Shown piece after piece: positions 8,015 through 15,961 of a DNA stretch of 49,845 nucleotides. The stretch's first letter is position 1, and each line of letters opens with the position of its first letter. Under the pieces are notes generated by a model. That model was not told the DNA's origin, did not search any database, and worked only from the letters and a program-made list of their open reading frames with translations. Origin of the DNA: CAZFER01 sp964517495 (GTDB lineage Bacteria; Hinthialibacterota; Hinthialibacteria; Hinthialibacterales; Hinthialibacteraceae); assembly GCA_964517495.1 (NCBI GenBank), contig CAZFER010000047.1, forward strand, positions 1 through 49,845, in the 5' to 3' direction. A program made the translations under genes and the position numbers.

Positions 8015-8434
8015 ATGTCTAACGCCGTTCGATTCAGTGTTTCTTTGCCTGAAGATTTGATGGATCACTTTGATACCCTTCTGGAAGAGAAAGGGTATCA
8101 AAACCGTTCAGAAGGCATTCGGGATTTGATTCGGGATTTCCTGGTTCAACAAGAGTTGGAGGAAAATGCGGAAATCGTGGGGATCATCTCCGTGGTATAT
8201 GATCATCATGTCCATGAATTAACCCGCAAACTGATCGAGCAACAACATCAAAGTAAAGCAAAAGTCATCACCAGCATGCATGTGCATCTGGATCACCATA
8301 ATTGCCTGGAAGTGATCATTGCCAAAGGAGATGGAAAAACCGTGCGGAATTTCGCTGATCGATTGATCGGCACACGCGGTGTAAAACATGGGAAGTTGGT
8401 TATCACTACCACCGGAACCAATCTCCCGGGTTAA
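8015..8434 (+). CDS. nikR: Nickel-responsive transcriptional regulator NikR
   Basis: A 139-aa regulator with an N-terminal ribbon-helix-helix domain (RFSVSLPEDLMDHFDTLLEEKGYQNRSEGIRDLIRDFL) and a C-terminal ACT-like nickel-sensing domain. The nickel ligands are visible: His in the YDHHVHEL segment, then HVHLDHHNCLE with the two His and the Cys of the square-planar site. The ATG at 8015 has GGACAG upstream and begins right at the RHH strand; an ATG at 7997 overlaps the transporter stop (ATGA) and would add six residues. NikR represses nickel transporter genes when nickel is plentiful; position suggests it controls the upstream NicO gene, perhaps autogenously. Strong call. Confidence 0.95.
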   Translation: MSNAVRFSVSLPEDLMDHFDTLLEEKGYQNRSEGIRDLIRDFLVQQELEENAEIVGIISVVYDHHVHELTRKLIEQQHQSKAKVITSMHVHLDHHNCLEVIIAKGDGKTVRNFADRLIGTRGVKHGKLVITTTGTNLPG

Positions 8435-8537
8435 CAATTGTTCATTCCATTCACAAAACGATCCCTTATAAACCTAACCAAATTGACCAAATAAAACTAG
8501 AATCTTCAATCACAATTTCTCCATAAATGAGATTACT

Positions 8538-9767
8538 ATGAATCATACAATTGAAGCGATTGCAGATGGTTCCGTAACCACCCCCCGTGGGTATAAAGCA
8601 GCAGGCATGGCCGCAGGGATAAAGAAGAGTGGAGCACTGGATCTTGGCCTGTTGGTGTCACAGGTGCGTTGCCCGGCTGCCGCTGTATTTACAACCAATG
8701 TGCTAAAAGGGGCTTCCCTTCTGATCTCCCAAGAGCATTTGTCCGATGGCCATGCCCAAGCGGTCATTGTAAATAGTGGAAATGCCAACGCTTGCACTGG
8801 TGAACGTGGCCTGCTGGATGCGCGTGAAATCACACGAGTGTTATCACGAAAGCTTAACATTCCCGCGCAAGATGTTCTCCCCAGTTCCACCGGGGTGATC
8901 GGCGAGTATTTGCCACTCCCCAAACTGCGAGAAGCGATCGAACCACTGACAGCCCAATTGCAGGACGGAAACGGTGGGCAACTCATGGCGAGAGCGATCA
9001 TGACGACCGACACCAAACCCAAATATACCGCACGAAAGGTCACGGTGGCAGGTTCCACATTTTCGCTTGGTGGCATTGCCAAAGGTGCTGGAATGATTCA
9101 CCCGAATATGGCCACCATGCTGGTTTTTCTGACCACCGATGCTCGGTTGTCTACTAAATCCTTACAGGCATTTTTAAAACAAGCGGTTGATCAGAGTTTC
9201 AATCGCTTCACCGTGGATGGAGATACCAGTTGCGACGACACCGTGTTGCTTATGGCCAATGGCCTGGCTTCCGGAATGGAGATCGTCCCTTCCGAAGGCT
9301 TGTTATCAACCGCCTTTAAGGAAGCATTAAACAGTTTATGCCTGGATTTGACTTACCAGCTGGCTCGTGATGGAGAGGGTGTATCCAAAGTGGTTAAAAT
9401 CGTGGTAAAGGGGGCTAAATCAAATGAAGACTCTCTGAAAGTTGCACGATGCATTGCCGTATCACCTTTAGTGAAAACAGCGATTCATGCAGGTGATCCG
9501 AACTGGGGACGAATCATCAATGCCGCCGGTTATAGTGGGGCTTTCTTTGATCCCATGTCCACTGATTTATGGATAGGCGATGTGAAAATCATGGAACGTG
9601 GCGAACGCAGCTCATTTGAGGAATCCGACGCCGTCAATGTAATGCAACAAAACGAATATGAAATCACGTTGGATTTACATCAGGGCCGGGGCGAGGATTT
9701 TTATATCACCACCGATCTATCCCATGCCTATATCGACATCAATGCCGATTACCGGAACCGGACATAG
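8538..9767 (+). CDS. argJ: Bifunctional ornithine acetyltransferase / N-acetylglutamate synthase ArgJ
   Basis: A 409-aa cytosolic enzyme of arginine biosynthesis that moves the acetyl group from N-acetylornithine to glutamate and may also use acetyl-CoA. Diagnostic motifs: VNSGNANACTG near 80, SSTGVIGEYLP, then KGAGMIHPNMATMLVF at about 185-200, where the Ala-Thr bond is cleaved autocatalytically to give two subunits with Thr as nucleophile. TVDGDTSCDDT and GDPNWGRIINAAGYSG follow as expected. Normal length for the family. No other arg gene is in the window; the next gene, an mrp-type ATPase, begins 116 bp later. Whether it is mono- or bifunctional cannot be told from sequence. Confidence 0.96.
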   Translation: MNHTIEAIADGSVTTPRGYKAAGMAAGIKKSGALDLGLLVSQVRCPAAAVFTTNVLKGASLLISQEHLSDGHAQAVIVNSGNANACTGERGLLDAREITRVLSRKLNIPAQDVLPSSTGVIGEYLPLPKLREAIEPLTAQLQDGNGGQLMARAIMTTDTKPKYTARKVTVAGSTFSLGGIAKGAGMIHPNMATMLVFLTTDARLSTKSLQAFLKQAVDQSFNRFTVDGDTSCDDTVLLMANGLASGMEIVPSEGLLSTAFKEALNSLCLDLTYQLARDGEGVSKVVKIVVKGAKSNEDSLKVARCIAVSPLVKTAIHAGDPNWGRIINAAGYSGAFFDPMSTDLWIGDVKIMERGERSSFEESDAVNVMQQNEYEITLDLHQGRGEDFYITTDLSHAYIDINADYRNRT

Positions 9768-9883
9768 GCTATCGCTCGCTTTTTCTGAATAAACAACTAA
9801 AATAAAGTTTTTAATCCTTATAAATCAGAAATCTTATTAAAGAAACGATTAAAGGTTCGGCACCGAATAATTGGAGAGAGAGA

Positions 9884-10936
9884 ATGGAAGATAAAGTCAT
9901 GGCAGCATTGCAAACCGTTGAGGATCCCGATTTGAAACGAGATTTGGTTTCGTTGGGGATGATTAAAGACTTAAAGGTCGATGGAGGAGATGTCTCGTTT
10001 TCGGTAGAGCTCACAACCCCTGCCTGTCCGTTGAAGTCCAAGATCGAAGCGGATTGCCGGGAAGCCGTTTCGCAAGTCGAGGGTGTAAACAATATCAACA
10101 TTAACATGACCGCACGTACCTCAACGGCTGATATCAAACAAGAACCCATTCCTGGTATCCGCAACGTCTTCGCGGTTTCCAGTGGCAAAGGTGGTGTGGG
10201 TAAATCCACGGTCGCCGTCAATCTTGCGCTCTCATTGGCTCAGTCCGGCGCCAAGGTTGGCCTGATGGATTCCGATGCGTATGGCCCTAATGTACCCATA
10301 ATGCTGGGTTTTGACGATCAACCTGAATTGCGAAACGATAAGATTATCCCTCCCGAAATCGGCGGGGTCAAAATGATGTCAGTGGGTTTGATCGCCCCGG
10401 GGGACACACCTGTTGTGTGGCGCGGCCCCATGCTTCATAGCCTGATTCAACAATTCCTGCGCGATGTGATTTGGGGGGAACTGGATTACCTGGTGGTCGA
10501 TATGCCTCCCGGAACCGGTGATGCTCAGTTGAGTTTATCCAAATTGGTACCTCTGGCCGGGGCGGTTATGGTTACCACGCCTCAAAAAGTGGCTCAAGCC
10601 GATGTACGGCGTGCCATCATGATGTTCCGGAAGATAGAAACTCCGGTACTGGGGATTGTTGAAAATATGGCCTATTTCCTTTGTCCCGACAATGATAAGA
10701 AATATCCAATTTTTGGTTCGGGTGGTGGCGAAATGCTCGCTCGGGATTATGAAATACCATTTCTTGGGCGTATCCCGATTGATACGCGGATTGCTGAAGG
10801 TGGAGACCAGGGGAAACCTATTGTGATATCCGATCCGGATTCTCCGTTGACGCAGGAATTCAATTCCATTGCCCAAGCCATCGCTCAGCAAATCAGTATA
10901 GCCAATGCCAACCAGTCCTTGCCGGTGGTGCAATAA
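9884..10936 (+). CDS. mrp: Mrp/NBP35-type P-loop ATPase, iron-sulfur cluster carrier
   Basis: A 350-aa cytosolic ATPase that holds and delivers Fe-S clusters. It has a MIP18/DUF59 domain at the N-terminus (to about 85, including PACPLKSKIEADC), then the deviant Walker A VSSGKGGVGKSTVAVNLA (about 100-117), GPNVPIMLG, LVVDMPPGTGDAQLSL and ENMAYF. The usual C-terminal CxxC cluster site appears reduced: after ENMAYF the sequence reads LCPDNDKKYPIFGSGGG, so only one Cys is present there. Some family members lack or replace the pair. Preceded by a purine-rich GGAGAGAGAGA. The PTPS-like gene follows after 26 bp, so they are probably cotranscribed. Confidence 0.93.
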   Translation: MEDKVMAALQTVEDPDLKRDLVSLGMIKDLKVDGGDVSFSVELTTPACPLKSKIEADCREAVSQVEGVNNININMTARTSTADIKQEPIPGIRNVFAVSSGKGGVGKSTVAVNLALSLAQSGAKVGLMDSDAYGPNVPIMLGFDDQPELRNDKIIPPEIGGVKMMSVGLIAPGDTPVVWRGPMLHSLIQQFLRDVIWGELDYLVVDMPPGTGDAQLSLSKLVPLAGAVMVTTPQKVAQADVRRAIMMFRKIETPVLGIVENMAYFLCPDNDKKYPIFGSGGGEMLARDYEIPFLGRIPIDTRIAEGGDQGKPIVISDPDSPLTQEFNSIAQAIAQQISIANANQSLPVVQ

Positions 10937-10962
10937 ACTCAAAAGCAGGTAAAGTTAGTTCT

Positions 10963-11373
10963 ATGACGGTTGAATTAATACGCAAGGCCCACTTTTGTGC
11001 AGCCCATCGCTTGTACAATACCAAACTGAGCGAGGAAGAGAATCAAAGGATTTATGGCGCGTGTGCCAATCCTCATGGTCACGGCCATACGTATTACCTT
11101 GAGATAACCGTGGAAGGGATGCCGGATCCACAAACCGGGATGATCATGAATATTGATGAACTTAACGCCATCATTAAACATGAGATCATAGACCATGTTG
11201 ATCATCGCCATTTGAATCATGATGTTCCTTTCCTTAAAGATGTAATCCCCACCATGGAAAACATGGTGGTTATATTTTGGAAGATTTTGGAATCCCATCT
11301 CCCTGCCGGCAAACTTAAAATGATACGGTTATGGGAGTCGGAAAAAAACTCGGTGGTCTATAGAGGCTCATAA
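10963..11373 (+). CDS. 6-pyruvoyl-/6-carboxytetrahydropterin synthase (PTPS/QueD family)
   Basis: A 136-aa enzyme of the T-fold family acting on 7,8-dihydroneopterin triphosphate, the product of FolE encoded next door. The zinc His are in FCAAHRLY and in CANPHGHGHTY; the catalytic Cys is the first residue of that second motif. A later ENMVVIFWKIL and a WESEKNSVVY end are also typical. The CxNPxGHGH form is closer to pyruvoyl-tetrahydropterin synthases (biopterin type) than to the CxxxHGH of classic QueD, so the product could be either a biopterin precursor or the queuosine precursor. It sits between mrp (26 bp) and folE (40 bp). No queC/queE partner lies in the window, so the pathway is not settled. 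Confidence 0.88.
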   Translation: MTVELIRKAHFCAAHRLYNTKLSEEENQRIYGACANPHGHGHTYYLEITVEGMPDPQTGMIMNIDELNAIIKHEIIDHVDHRHLNHDVPFLKDVIPTMENMVVIFWKILESHLPAGKLKMIRLWESEKNSVVYRGS

Positions 11374-11413
11374 AATAAATTCCCCATGAAAAGCAGAAAG
11401 GAAACAGCACTCC

Positions 11414-12019
11414 ATGCAATCCCTTGTGACTGAACAAACGCCTTCTCCTCAACGATTAAATTCAATCGAAGAGCTGACACGCGAGTTGTTATGGCAAGTG
11501 GGTGAAGACCCTGACCGTGAAGGATTGGTGAAAACCCCACAGCGAGTAGCGCGGGCTTGGAAATTTTTGACGCATGGCTATCACCTTGATATCCAATCGG
11601 TGATTAATAACGCCGTTTTTGAAGAACAGGTGGACGAAATGGTGGTGGTCATCGACATCGATTTCTTTAGTCTGTGCGAACATCACCTTCTTCCTTTTTA
11701 CGGGAAAGCCCATGTGGGTTACATTCCCAACGGGAAGGTCATCGGTTTATCCAAAATACCACGCCTGGTGGAGATGTTCAGCCGCCGTTTGCAATTGCAG
11801 GAACGCATGACCTTTCAAATCGCGGATGCCATCGAAGAAGCCATCCAACCCGCTGGCGTGGCGGTTGTCACCGAAGCGGAACACTTATGCATGATGATGC
11901 GTGGAGTGGAGAAGACCACATCAAACACCATCACCAGTGCGATGCGTGGGGTTTTTCGAACCAACAGGCTGACACGCAATGAGTTTATGAGTTATATCCA
12001 TCAGGGCACCCGCCGGTAG
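11414..12019 (+). CDS. folE: GTP cyclohydrolase I FolE
   Basis: A 201-aa enzyme converting GTP to 7,8-dihydroneopterin triphosphate and formate, the first step to folate, biopterin and deazaguanine compounds. Signature parts: DPDREGLVKTPQRVARAW, then FFSLCEHHLLPFYGKAHVGYIP with the zinc Cys and the His pair, GLSKIPRLVEMFSRRLQLQERM, and HLCMMMRGVEKTTS with the second zinc Cys. Complete and of normal length. Last gene of the argJ-mrp-PTPS-folE run; a terminator-like hairpin with a T-run overlaps its end, and the minus-strand gene ends only one base away. Confidence 0.97.
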   Translation: MQSLVTEQTPSPQRLNSIEELTRELLWQVGEDPDREGLVKTPQRVARAWKFLTHGYHLDIQSVINNAVFEEQVDEMVVVIDIDFFSLCEHHLLPFYGKAHVGYIPNGKVIGLSKIPRLVEMFSRRLQLQERMTFQIADAIEEAIQPAGVAVVTEAEHLCMMMRGVEKTTSNTITSAMRGVFRTNRLTRNEFMSYIHQGTRR

Positions 12020-12039
12020 ATTACTCGGTGGGCTTTTTT
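12009..12039 (+). terminator. Rho-independent terminator after folE
   Basis: CCCGCCG (12009-12015) pairs with CGGTGGG (12026-12032), with one G-U wobble, followed by C and six Ts (12034-12039). It overlaps the folE stop codon and the 3' end of the convergent glycosyltransferase gene. Confidence 0.5.
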
Positions 12040-13400
12040 GCGATGGTAATAACCGACAAGCCGAAAGGTGTTTTGATATACTTTTCCATCCGAACCAGGG
12101 GATGAAGAAGGGTAAAGAACATCAATTGGTATTTGGGCAGTACCTTACGCCTGAAAATGCGCCCATTCACAAACCAGCCGGGAACGCCCCACATGTTGTA
12201 GAAGAAGGTCTTTTCAATTTCAAACCCCACTTCCTGCATCTTTCCTTCCAACTCTTTTCGGGTATAGCGGCGAAAATGATCCAAACCCACGTCCAGCGAA
12301 CCATACAATGCCTTGATACAGGGGACTAATAGAATCAGTTTCCCACCCGGAACCAGCAACGATTTCATATTTCGCAGGGCATTCAGGTCATCTTCGATGT
12401 GTTCCAACACATTCAAACAAATGATGGTATCCACCCCATAGGATTTCAATTCATCCGAGGGGGGGTGCGACGCATCGAATTGATGGATTCGAAAGCGTTC
12501 GTTTTCCACAAATCGCTGGCGAAGGGTGCGAAGGTGATTTTCCGATAAATCGGTGGCCACCACCAGATCACGGCCCATCAGGAAGCGGGTAAAATTACCG
12601 TTGCCTGAACCGATTTCCAGCACCCGGTTCCCTACGAGATTCTCGATCCTATCAAAAAAGATCTGATAGTATTTATTGACCGATGAAAGACGGAAAAGGG
12701 TTTCCTCACCGATATCAATGGTGGTTAAGCGGGTTCGGATCAGCCAAAACAATAACCCAAAGCCATCGGTCCATTTCAACTTTTTGCCATCTTCATACGA
12801 GCGTCCATTGTATGAAATGGGTACTTCGTAAATACGCAATTTTTTGCGTAATACCCGCCCCGCCACTTCGGCTTCGAAACCGAAACTGTTAGATTGCAGT
12901 GGAATAGTTTTAAGAATATCCGCCCGAAACATTTTGTAACCGGTGGTCAAGTCAGTCAGGCTGGTATTGAATAGGATATTGCAACAGAGGGTTAGAAATT
13001 TGTTCCCTAAATAGAGCGTAAATTGATGAACACTATGTGCGCCCACATATCGTGAGCCGAACACCACATCGGCTTTTCCGGTTTCGATGATTTCCACCAT
13101 GCGGGAATATTCTTCCGGGTAGTATTCCAAGTCGGCATCCTGGATGACAATCAGGTCGCCACTTACTTGTTGTAATGCTTCGCGAATCGCCGATCCTTTT
13201 CCCTCGTTATCCTCCTTAAAAACCACCTGGACGGATGGATCACGTTGTGCCAATTCACTTAATACATCCGCAGTGCCATCGGTGGAACCATCGTCGACCA
13301 CAATGATGTCAGTCTCATAGGGTGTTGATTTAACACGTTTTATAATTTCTGCGATGGTATTGATTTCGTTATAAACAGGTATTATGACGGATAGCCGCAT
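12021..13400 (-). CDS. GT2 glycosyltransferase fused to a SAM methyltransferase
   Basis: A 459-aa two-domain protein. Residues 1-230 form a GT2 (dolichyl-phosphate-mannose synthase-like) domain: LSVIIPVYNEINTI, DIIVVDDGSTDGTA, DNEGKGSAIREAL and the DAD metal site at 88-90, then DVVFGSRY and TTGYKMFRAD. Residues about 240-400 form a class I methyltransferase: VLEIGSGNGNFT (motif I, 260-271), VATDLSEN, then TIICLNVLEHIEDD. The C-terminus is a typical linker end with no membrane helix. Such fusions are found in uncultivated and environmental bacteria near glycan genes; the sugar acceptor and the methylated group are unknown. It faces away from the second GT2 gene at 13712 across a 311-bp gap, and both probably serve the same surface glycan or glycolipid pathway. 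Confidence 0.9.
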   Translation of the reverse strand: MRLSVIIPVYNEINTIAEIIKRVKSTPYETDIIVVDDGSTDGTADVLSELAQRDPSVQVVFKEDNEGKGSAIREALQQVSGDLIVIQDADLEYYPEEYSRMVEIIETGKADVVFGSRYVGAHSVHQFTLYLGNKFLTLCCNILFNTSLTDLTTGYKMFRADILKTIPLQSNSFGFEAEVAGRVLRKKLRIYEVPISYNGRSYEDGKKLKWTDGFGLLFWLIRTRLTTIDIGEETLFRLSSVNKYYQIFFDRIENLVGNRVLEIGSGNGNFTRFLMGRDLVVATDLSENHLRTLRQRFVENERFRIHQFDASHPPSDELKSYGVDTIICLNVLEHIEDDLNALRNMKSLLVPGGKLILLVPCIKALYGSLDVGLDHFRRYTRKELEGKMQEVGFEIEKTFFYNMWGVPGWFVNGRIFRRKVLPKYQLMFFTLLHPLVRMEKYIKTPFGLSVITIAKKPTE

Positions 13401-13711
13401 TGTTTCTTTCTAAATTAAGAGATTTTGTCAACACATTTTTTTGCCATTCCAATGATGAGTTACGGTGTATCTTTCGATCAGGGATTTGCAAATATTATCG
13501 TATCGAGACCTAGCGTCAAGAAGCCGATGAATTTTCACCCTTCACGATCAAAGGCTCTGTTTGAATCAGAGGGGCCAAGTCAATAAGGTGCATAAATACA
13601 GGAGGTGCTTCTTGAACCATATTATACCTCAGATTACTATGACACATCAGGTATGCATGCCTACATATAATTAGTTGCAAATTCAGGTTCAGGGAATAGG
13701 ATAGTATAAAA
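13401..13711. other. Divergent intergenic region between two GT2 genes
   Basis: A 311-bp gap between the minus-strand GT2-methyltransferase and the plus-strand GT2 gene. It must hold both promoters. A TTGACA lies about 30 bp upstream of the minus-strand start but has no good -10 at proper spacing. The ORF that crosses here is antisense to the GT2 gene and not real. No repeats were recognised. Confidence 0.45.
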
Positions 13712-14899
13712 ATGAGTGACTCGCCGCCGACCAACGGGCTTACCATTATCATACCAGCCTTTAACGAAGAAGATGCGATTGAATTAATCATCCAGCGCTG
13801 CCTGGATGCCCGCGAATCCATCAAACGGGAAACGGGCTTGCAGGACGTGCGCATGATTGTGGTGGATGATGGTTCTCGAGACTCCACCTTCGAGAAAGCT
13901 AAAAAATATGAACCTGAAATCACTTTGCTTCAGCATAAAAAGAACAAAGGCTATGGTGCCGCTATTAAGTATGGTTTTCGCGAAAGCCAAACCACCCTGG
14001 TTGGCTTTTTGGATGCTGATGGTACCTGCGATCCCCTTTTTTTCTCCCACCTGTGTAATCGGCAGAAAGAAAAGGATTATGATGTGGTATTAGGTAATCG
14101 CTTGGGGCCATCCAGCGAAATGCCCGCCGTGCGGCGCTTGGGCAACCTGATTTTTGCGACTCTGTTAAGAATACTATCCCACACCCGCATACAGGATACG
14201 GCAAGCGGTATGCGGGTCATCAAGCGTGATTCTCTTCCCCGGCTTTATCCCCTTCCGGATGGTTTACATTTCACCCCTGCGATGAGTTCACGGATTTTGT
14301 TCCATCCAGAATTAACGTTATCGGAAGTGGACATGCCCTATGCGGAACGCATTGGTGAATCCAAGTTAAGCGTGATCAAAGATGGCATCCGCTTTCTGCA
14401 GGTGATTCTTGAAATGGCCTTGATTTACCGTCCTCTCTTGTTTTTTGGTTTAGGGGCGTTTCCCTTATTTTTAGCATGTCTGATTTATTCTCCAGCCTTG
14501 GTGATGAAACTGGTTGAATCCCGCTATCTGGAGGAAAATTGGATTTATCGCACCCTGGCCGTGATGACTTTTTTTATTGCCGGTTTGACCTTACTGGTCG
14601 TAGGGCTTTTATCGCAAAAGTTACTTGCCTACCTGCATGATTACAAAAATAAGAATCTTGCCTTTTATCATCGTTTTTTTATGTGGTTAGCCCCCATTGG
14701 GGTATTGTGCCTACTAGTCGGTGTAGGGATCAACATCAAACCACTGCAGGAATATTTCGCGATGGGGGAGATTACCCATCCCTGGACTTTTATCGCCACC
14801 GGGGCACTTTTGGTGCTAACCGGTATCCAATTGTTGGCCATTGCATCCGTGAATTACGTTATTGATCTGGTGGTCCGTCATCGTTCGGAGAATGAATAG
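13712..14899 (+). CDS. Membrane-bound GT2 glycosyltransferase
   Basis: A 395-aa inner-membrane protein. The N-terminal GT2 domain (about 1-235) has LTIIIPAFNEEDAIEL, MIVVDDGSRDST, NKGYGAAIKYGF and the DADG metal motif, then DVVLGNRLG and TASGMRVIKRD. Four membrane helices follow (near LLFFGLGAFPLFLACLIY, LAVMTFFIAGLTLLVVGLL, FFMWLAPIGVLCLLVGVGI and FIATGALLVLTGIQLLAIA). This layout resembles GtrB/DPM-type enzymes that transfer a sugar from a nucleotide donor to a polyprenyl phosphate. It lies opposite the GT2-methyltransferase fusion and close to an SDR and a flippase, so it probably serves the same glycan or glycolipid. The sugar is unknown. Confidence 0.88.
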   Translation: MSDSPPTNGLTIIIPAFNEEDAIELIIQRCLDARESIKRETGLQDVRMIVVDDGSRDSTFEKAKKYEPEITLLQHKKNKGYGAAIKYGFRESQTTLVGFLDADGTCDPLFFSHLCNRQKEKDYDVVLGNRLGPSSEMPAVRRLGNLIFATLLRILSHTRIQDTASGMRVIKRDSLPRLYPLPDGLHFTPAMSSRILFHPELTLSEVDMPYAERIGESKLSVIKDGIRFLQVILEMALIYRPLLFFGLGAFPLFLACLIYSPALVMKLVESRYLEENWIYRTLAVMTFFIAGLTLLVVGLLSQKLLAYLHDYKNKNLAFYHRFFMWLAPIGVLCLLVGVGINIKPLQEYFAMGEITHPWTFIATGALLVLTGIQLLAIASVNYVIDLVVRHRSENE

Positions 14900-14905
14900 T
14901 GCAAT

Positions 14906-14940
14906 GATGGGTTGAAAAAGGTGACCCATTCCACGAATAT
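14906..14940. repeat. Dispersed hairpin repeat, family B copy 1
   Basis: GATGGGTTGAAAAAGGTGA then CCCATTCCACGAATAT. The arms GATGGGT and ACCCATT pair nearly perfectly. It starts 7 bp after the GT2 stop codon and lies between two convergent genes, where it could also stop or protect transcripts. Confidence 0.7.
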
Positions 14941-14947
14941 ATTACAA

Positions 14948-15961
14948 TTATAAGATAGTGCTCCTTTCTTCTGGGGGGGGGAATCCCAGGCTTTCGAGGG
15001 TTTTCCATAATCCTACTTTGAGGGGGGTTCGTGAATACCCTAATTCCGTTATGGCTTTCTGGGATGAGAAACGCCAGTGATGTTGGTAAACATCCACTAC
15101 ATCGCGTGTAATTCGGGGAAGATAGTTCCTGCTCCATTTCGCCCGGCACTCTTCAACCCAGGCGATCGCTTTGGCGATGGAATAGGGGATCTTTCTTTTC
15201 GGTTTTTTTATGCCGGTAATATCATGGAGTATCTCAAAAAATTCAAGCAAGGCCGCATCCTGCCCGCCCAAGATATAGCCTTCTCCTTTTTTGCCTTTTT
15301 GTAAAGCCAAAAGATGGCCTTTCGCCACATCATCGATATATGAAAACGTCCAGCGTTTATCACCATTTCCAATCGAGCCGGGGATTCGGCGTTTGGCGAA
15401 TTCCTCCACCATTTTAGTGATATGATTGCCCTGGGTGGCTTTGCCGGGTCCATAGATCAAAACCGGATACACCATCACAATATCCAGTCCCTTTTCAATT
15501 TTTTGGCGTACCATTAATTCCGCTTCGCGTTTGCTTCGGGCATAATCGGTGAGAGGTGGAATGTCTTCATTAAACCATTGTTCATCGGCGGGCGTCTCTT
15601 TTGTGGGTCCCAATGCAAAGAACGATGAAGTATATACAAAGCGTGAGCAACCCGCATGGAAGGCTGCATCAATAAGATTTTCGGTACCGGTCACATTGAT
15701 ACGCGTAAAAATACTGGGATCCTTTTGCCAAATGGAAACCAACCCCGCCGAATGAAAAACTGCATCACATCCCTGAACCGCTGGTTTTAACGAAGAGGGA
15801 TCGGTTAAATCACCTTTAACGATTTCAACATCTTTCAACACATCATCCGGTTCAGGATCGCGGCGGCATAATGCGCGAATTTCCATTCCCTCTTCTTGTT
15901 TCAAGAGAGTCAGAATGGCACGGCCGAGGTAGCCGGTAACACCAGTAATGAGCACTTTCAT
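14948..15961 (-). CDS. Extended SDR, NAD(P)-dependent epimerase/reductase (HpnA or dihydroflavonol reductase-like)
   Basis: A 337-aa cytosolic Rossmann-fold enzyme. It begins MKVLITGVTGYLGRAIL with the TGxxGxLG NAD(P) site, has KGDLTD, a DAVFHSAGLVSIW stretch and the catalytic YARSK (YxxxK) after SSFFALG. The form is that of HpnA/dihydroflavonol-4-reductase-like proteins, which act on NDP-sugars or on hopanoid or sterol-like ketones. Its ATG overlaps the flippase stop by four bases (ATGA), so the two are translated together; it is the last gene of a minus-strand chain from 18938. In this context an NDP-sugar or lipid-linked sugar role is likely, but the substrate is not shown. Confidence 0.85.
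   Translation of the reverse strand: MKVLITGVTGYLGRAILTLLKQEEGMEIRALCRRDPEPDDVLKDVEIVKGDLTDPSSLKPAVQGCDAVFHSAGLVSIWQKDPSIFTRINVTGTENLIDAAFHAGCSRFVYTSSFFALGPTKETPADEQWFNEDIPPLTDYARSKREAELMVRQKIEKGLDIVMVYPVLIYGPGKATQGNHITKMVEEFAKRRIPGSIGNGDKRWTFSYIDDVAKGHLLALQKGKKGEGYILGGQDAALLEFFEILHDITGIKKPKRKIPYSIAKAIAWVEECRAKWSRNYLPRITRDVVDVYQHHWRFSSQKAITELGYSRTPLKVGLWKTLESLGFPPPEERSTIL

Noticed and set aside
13516..13923. Minus-strand 135-aa ORF
   Set aside because: Overlaps the start of the real GT2 gene antisense; translation has no family-like features.
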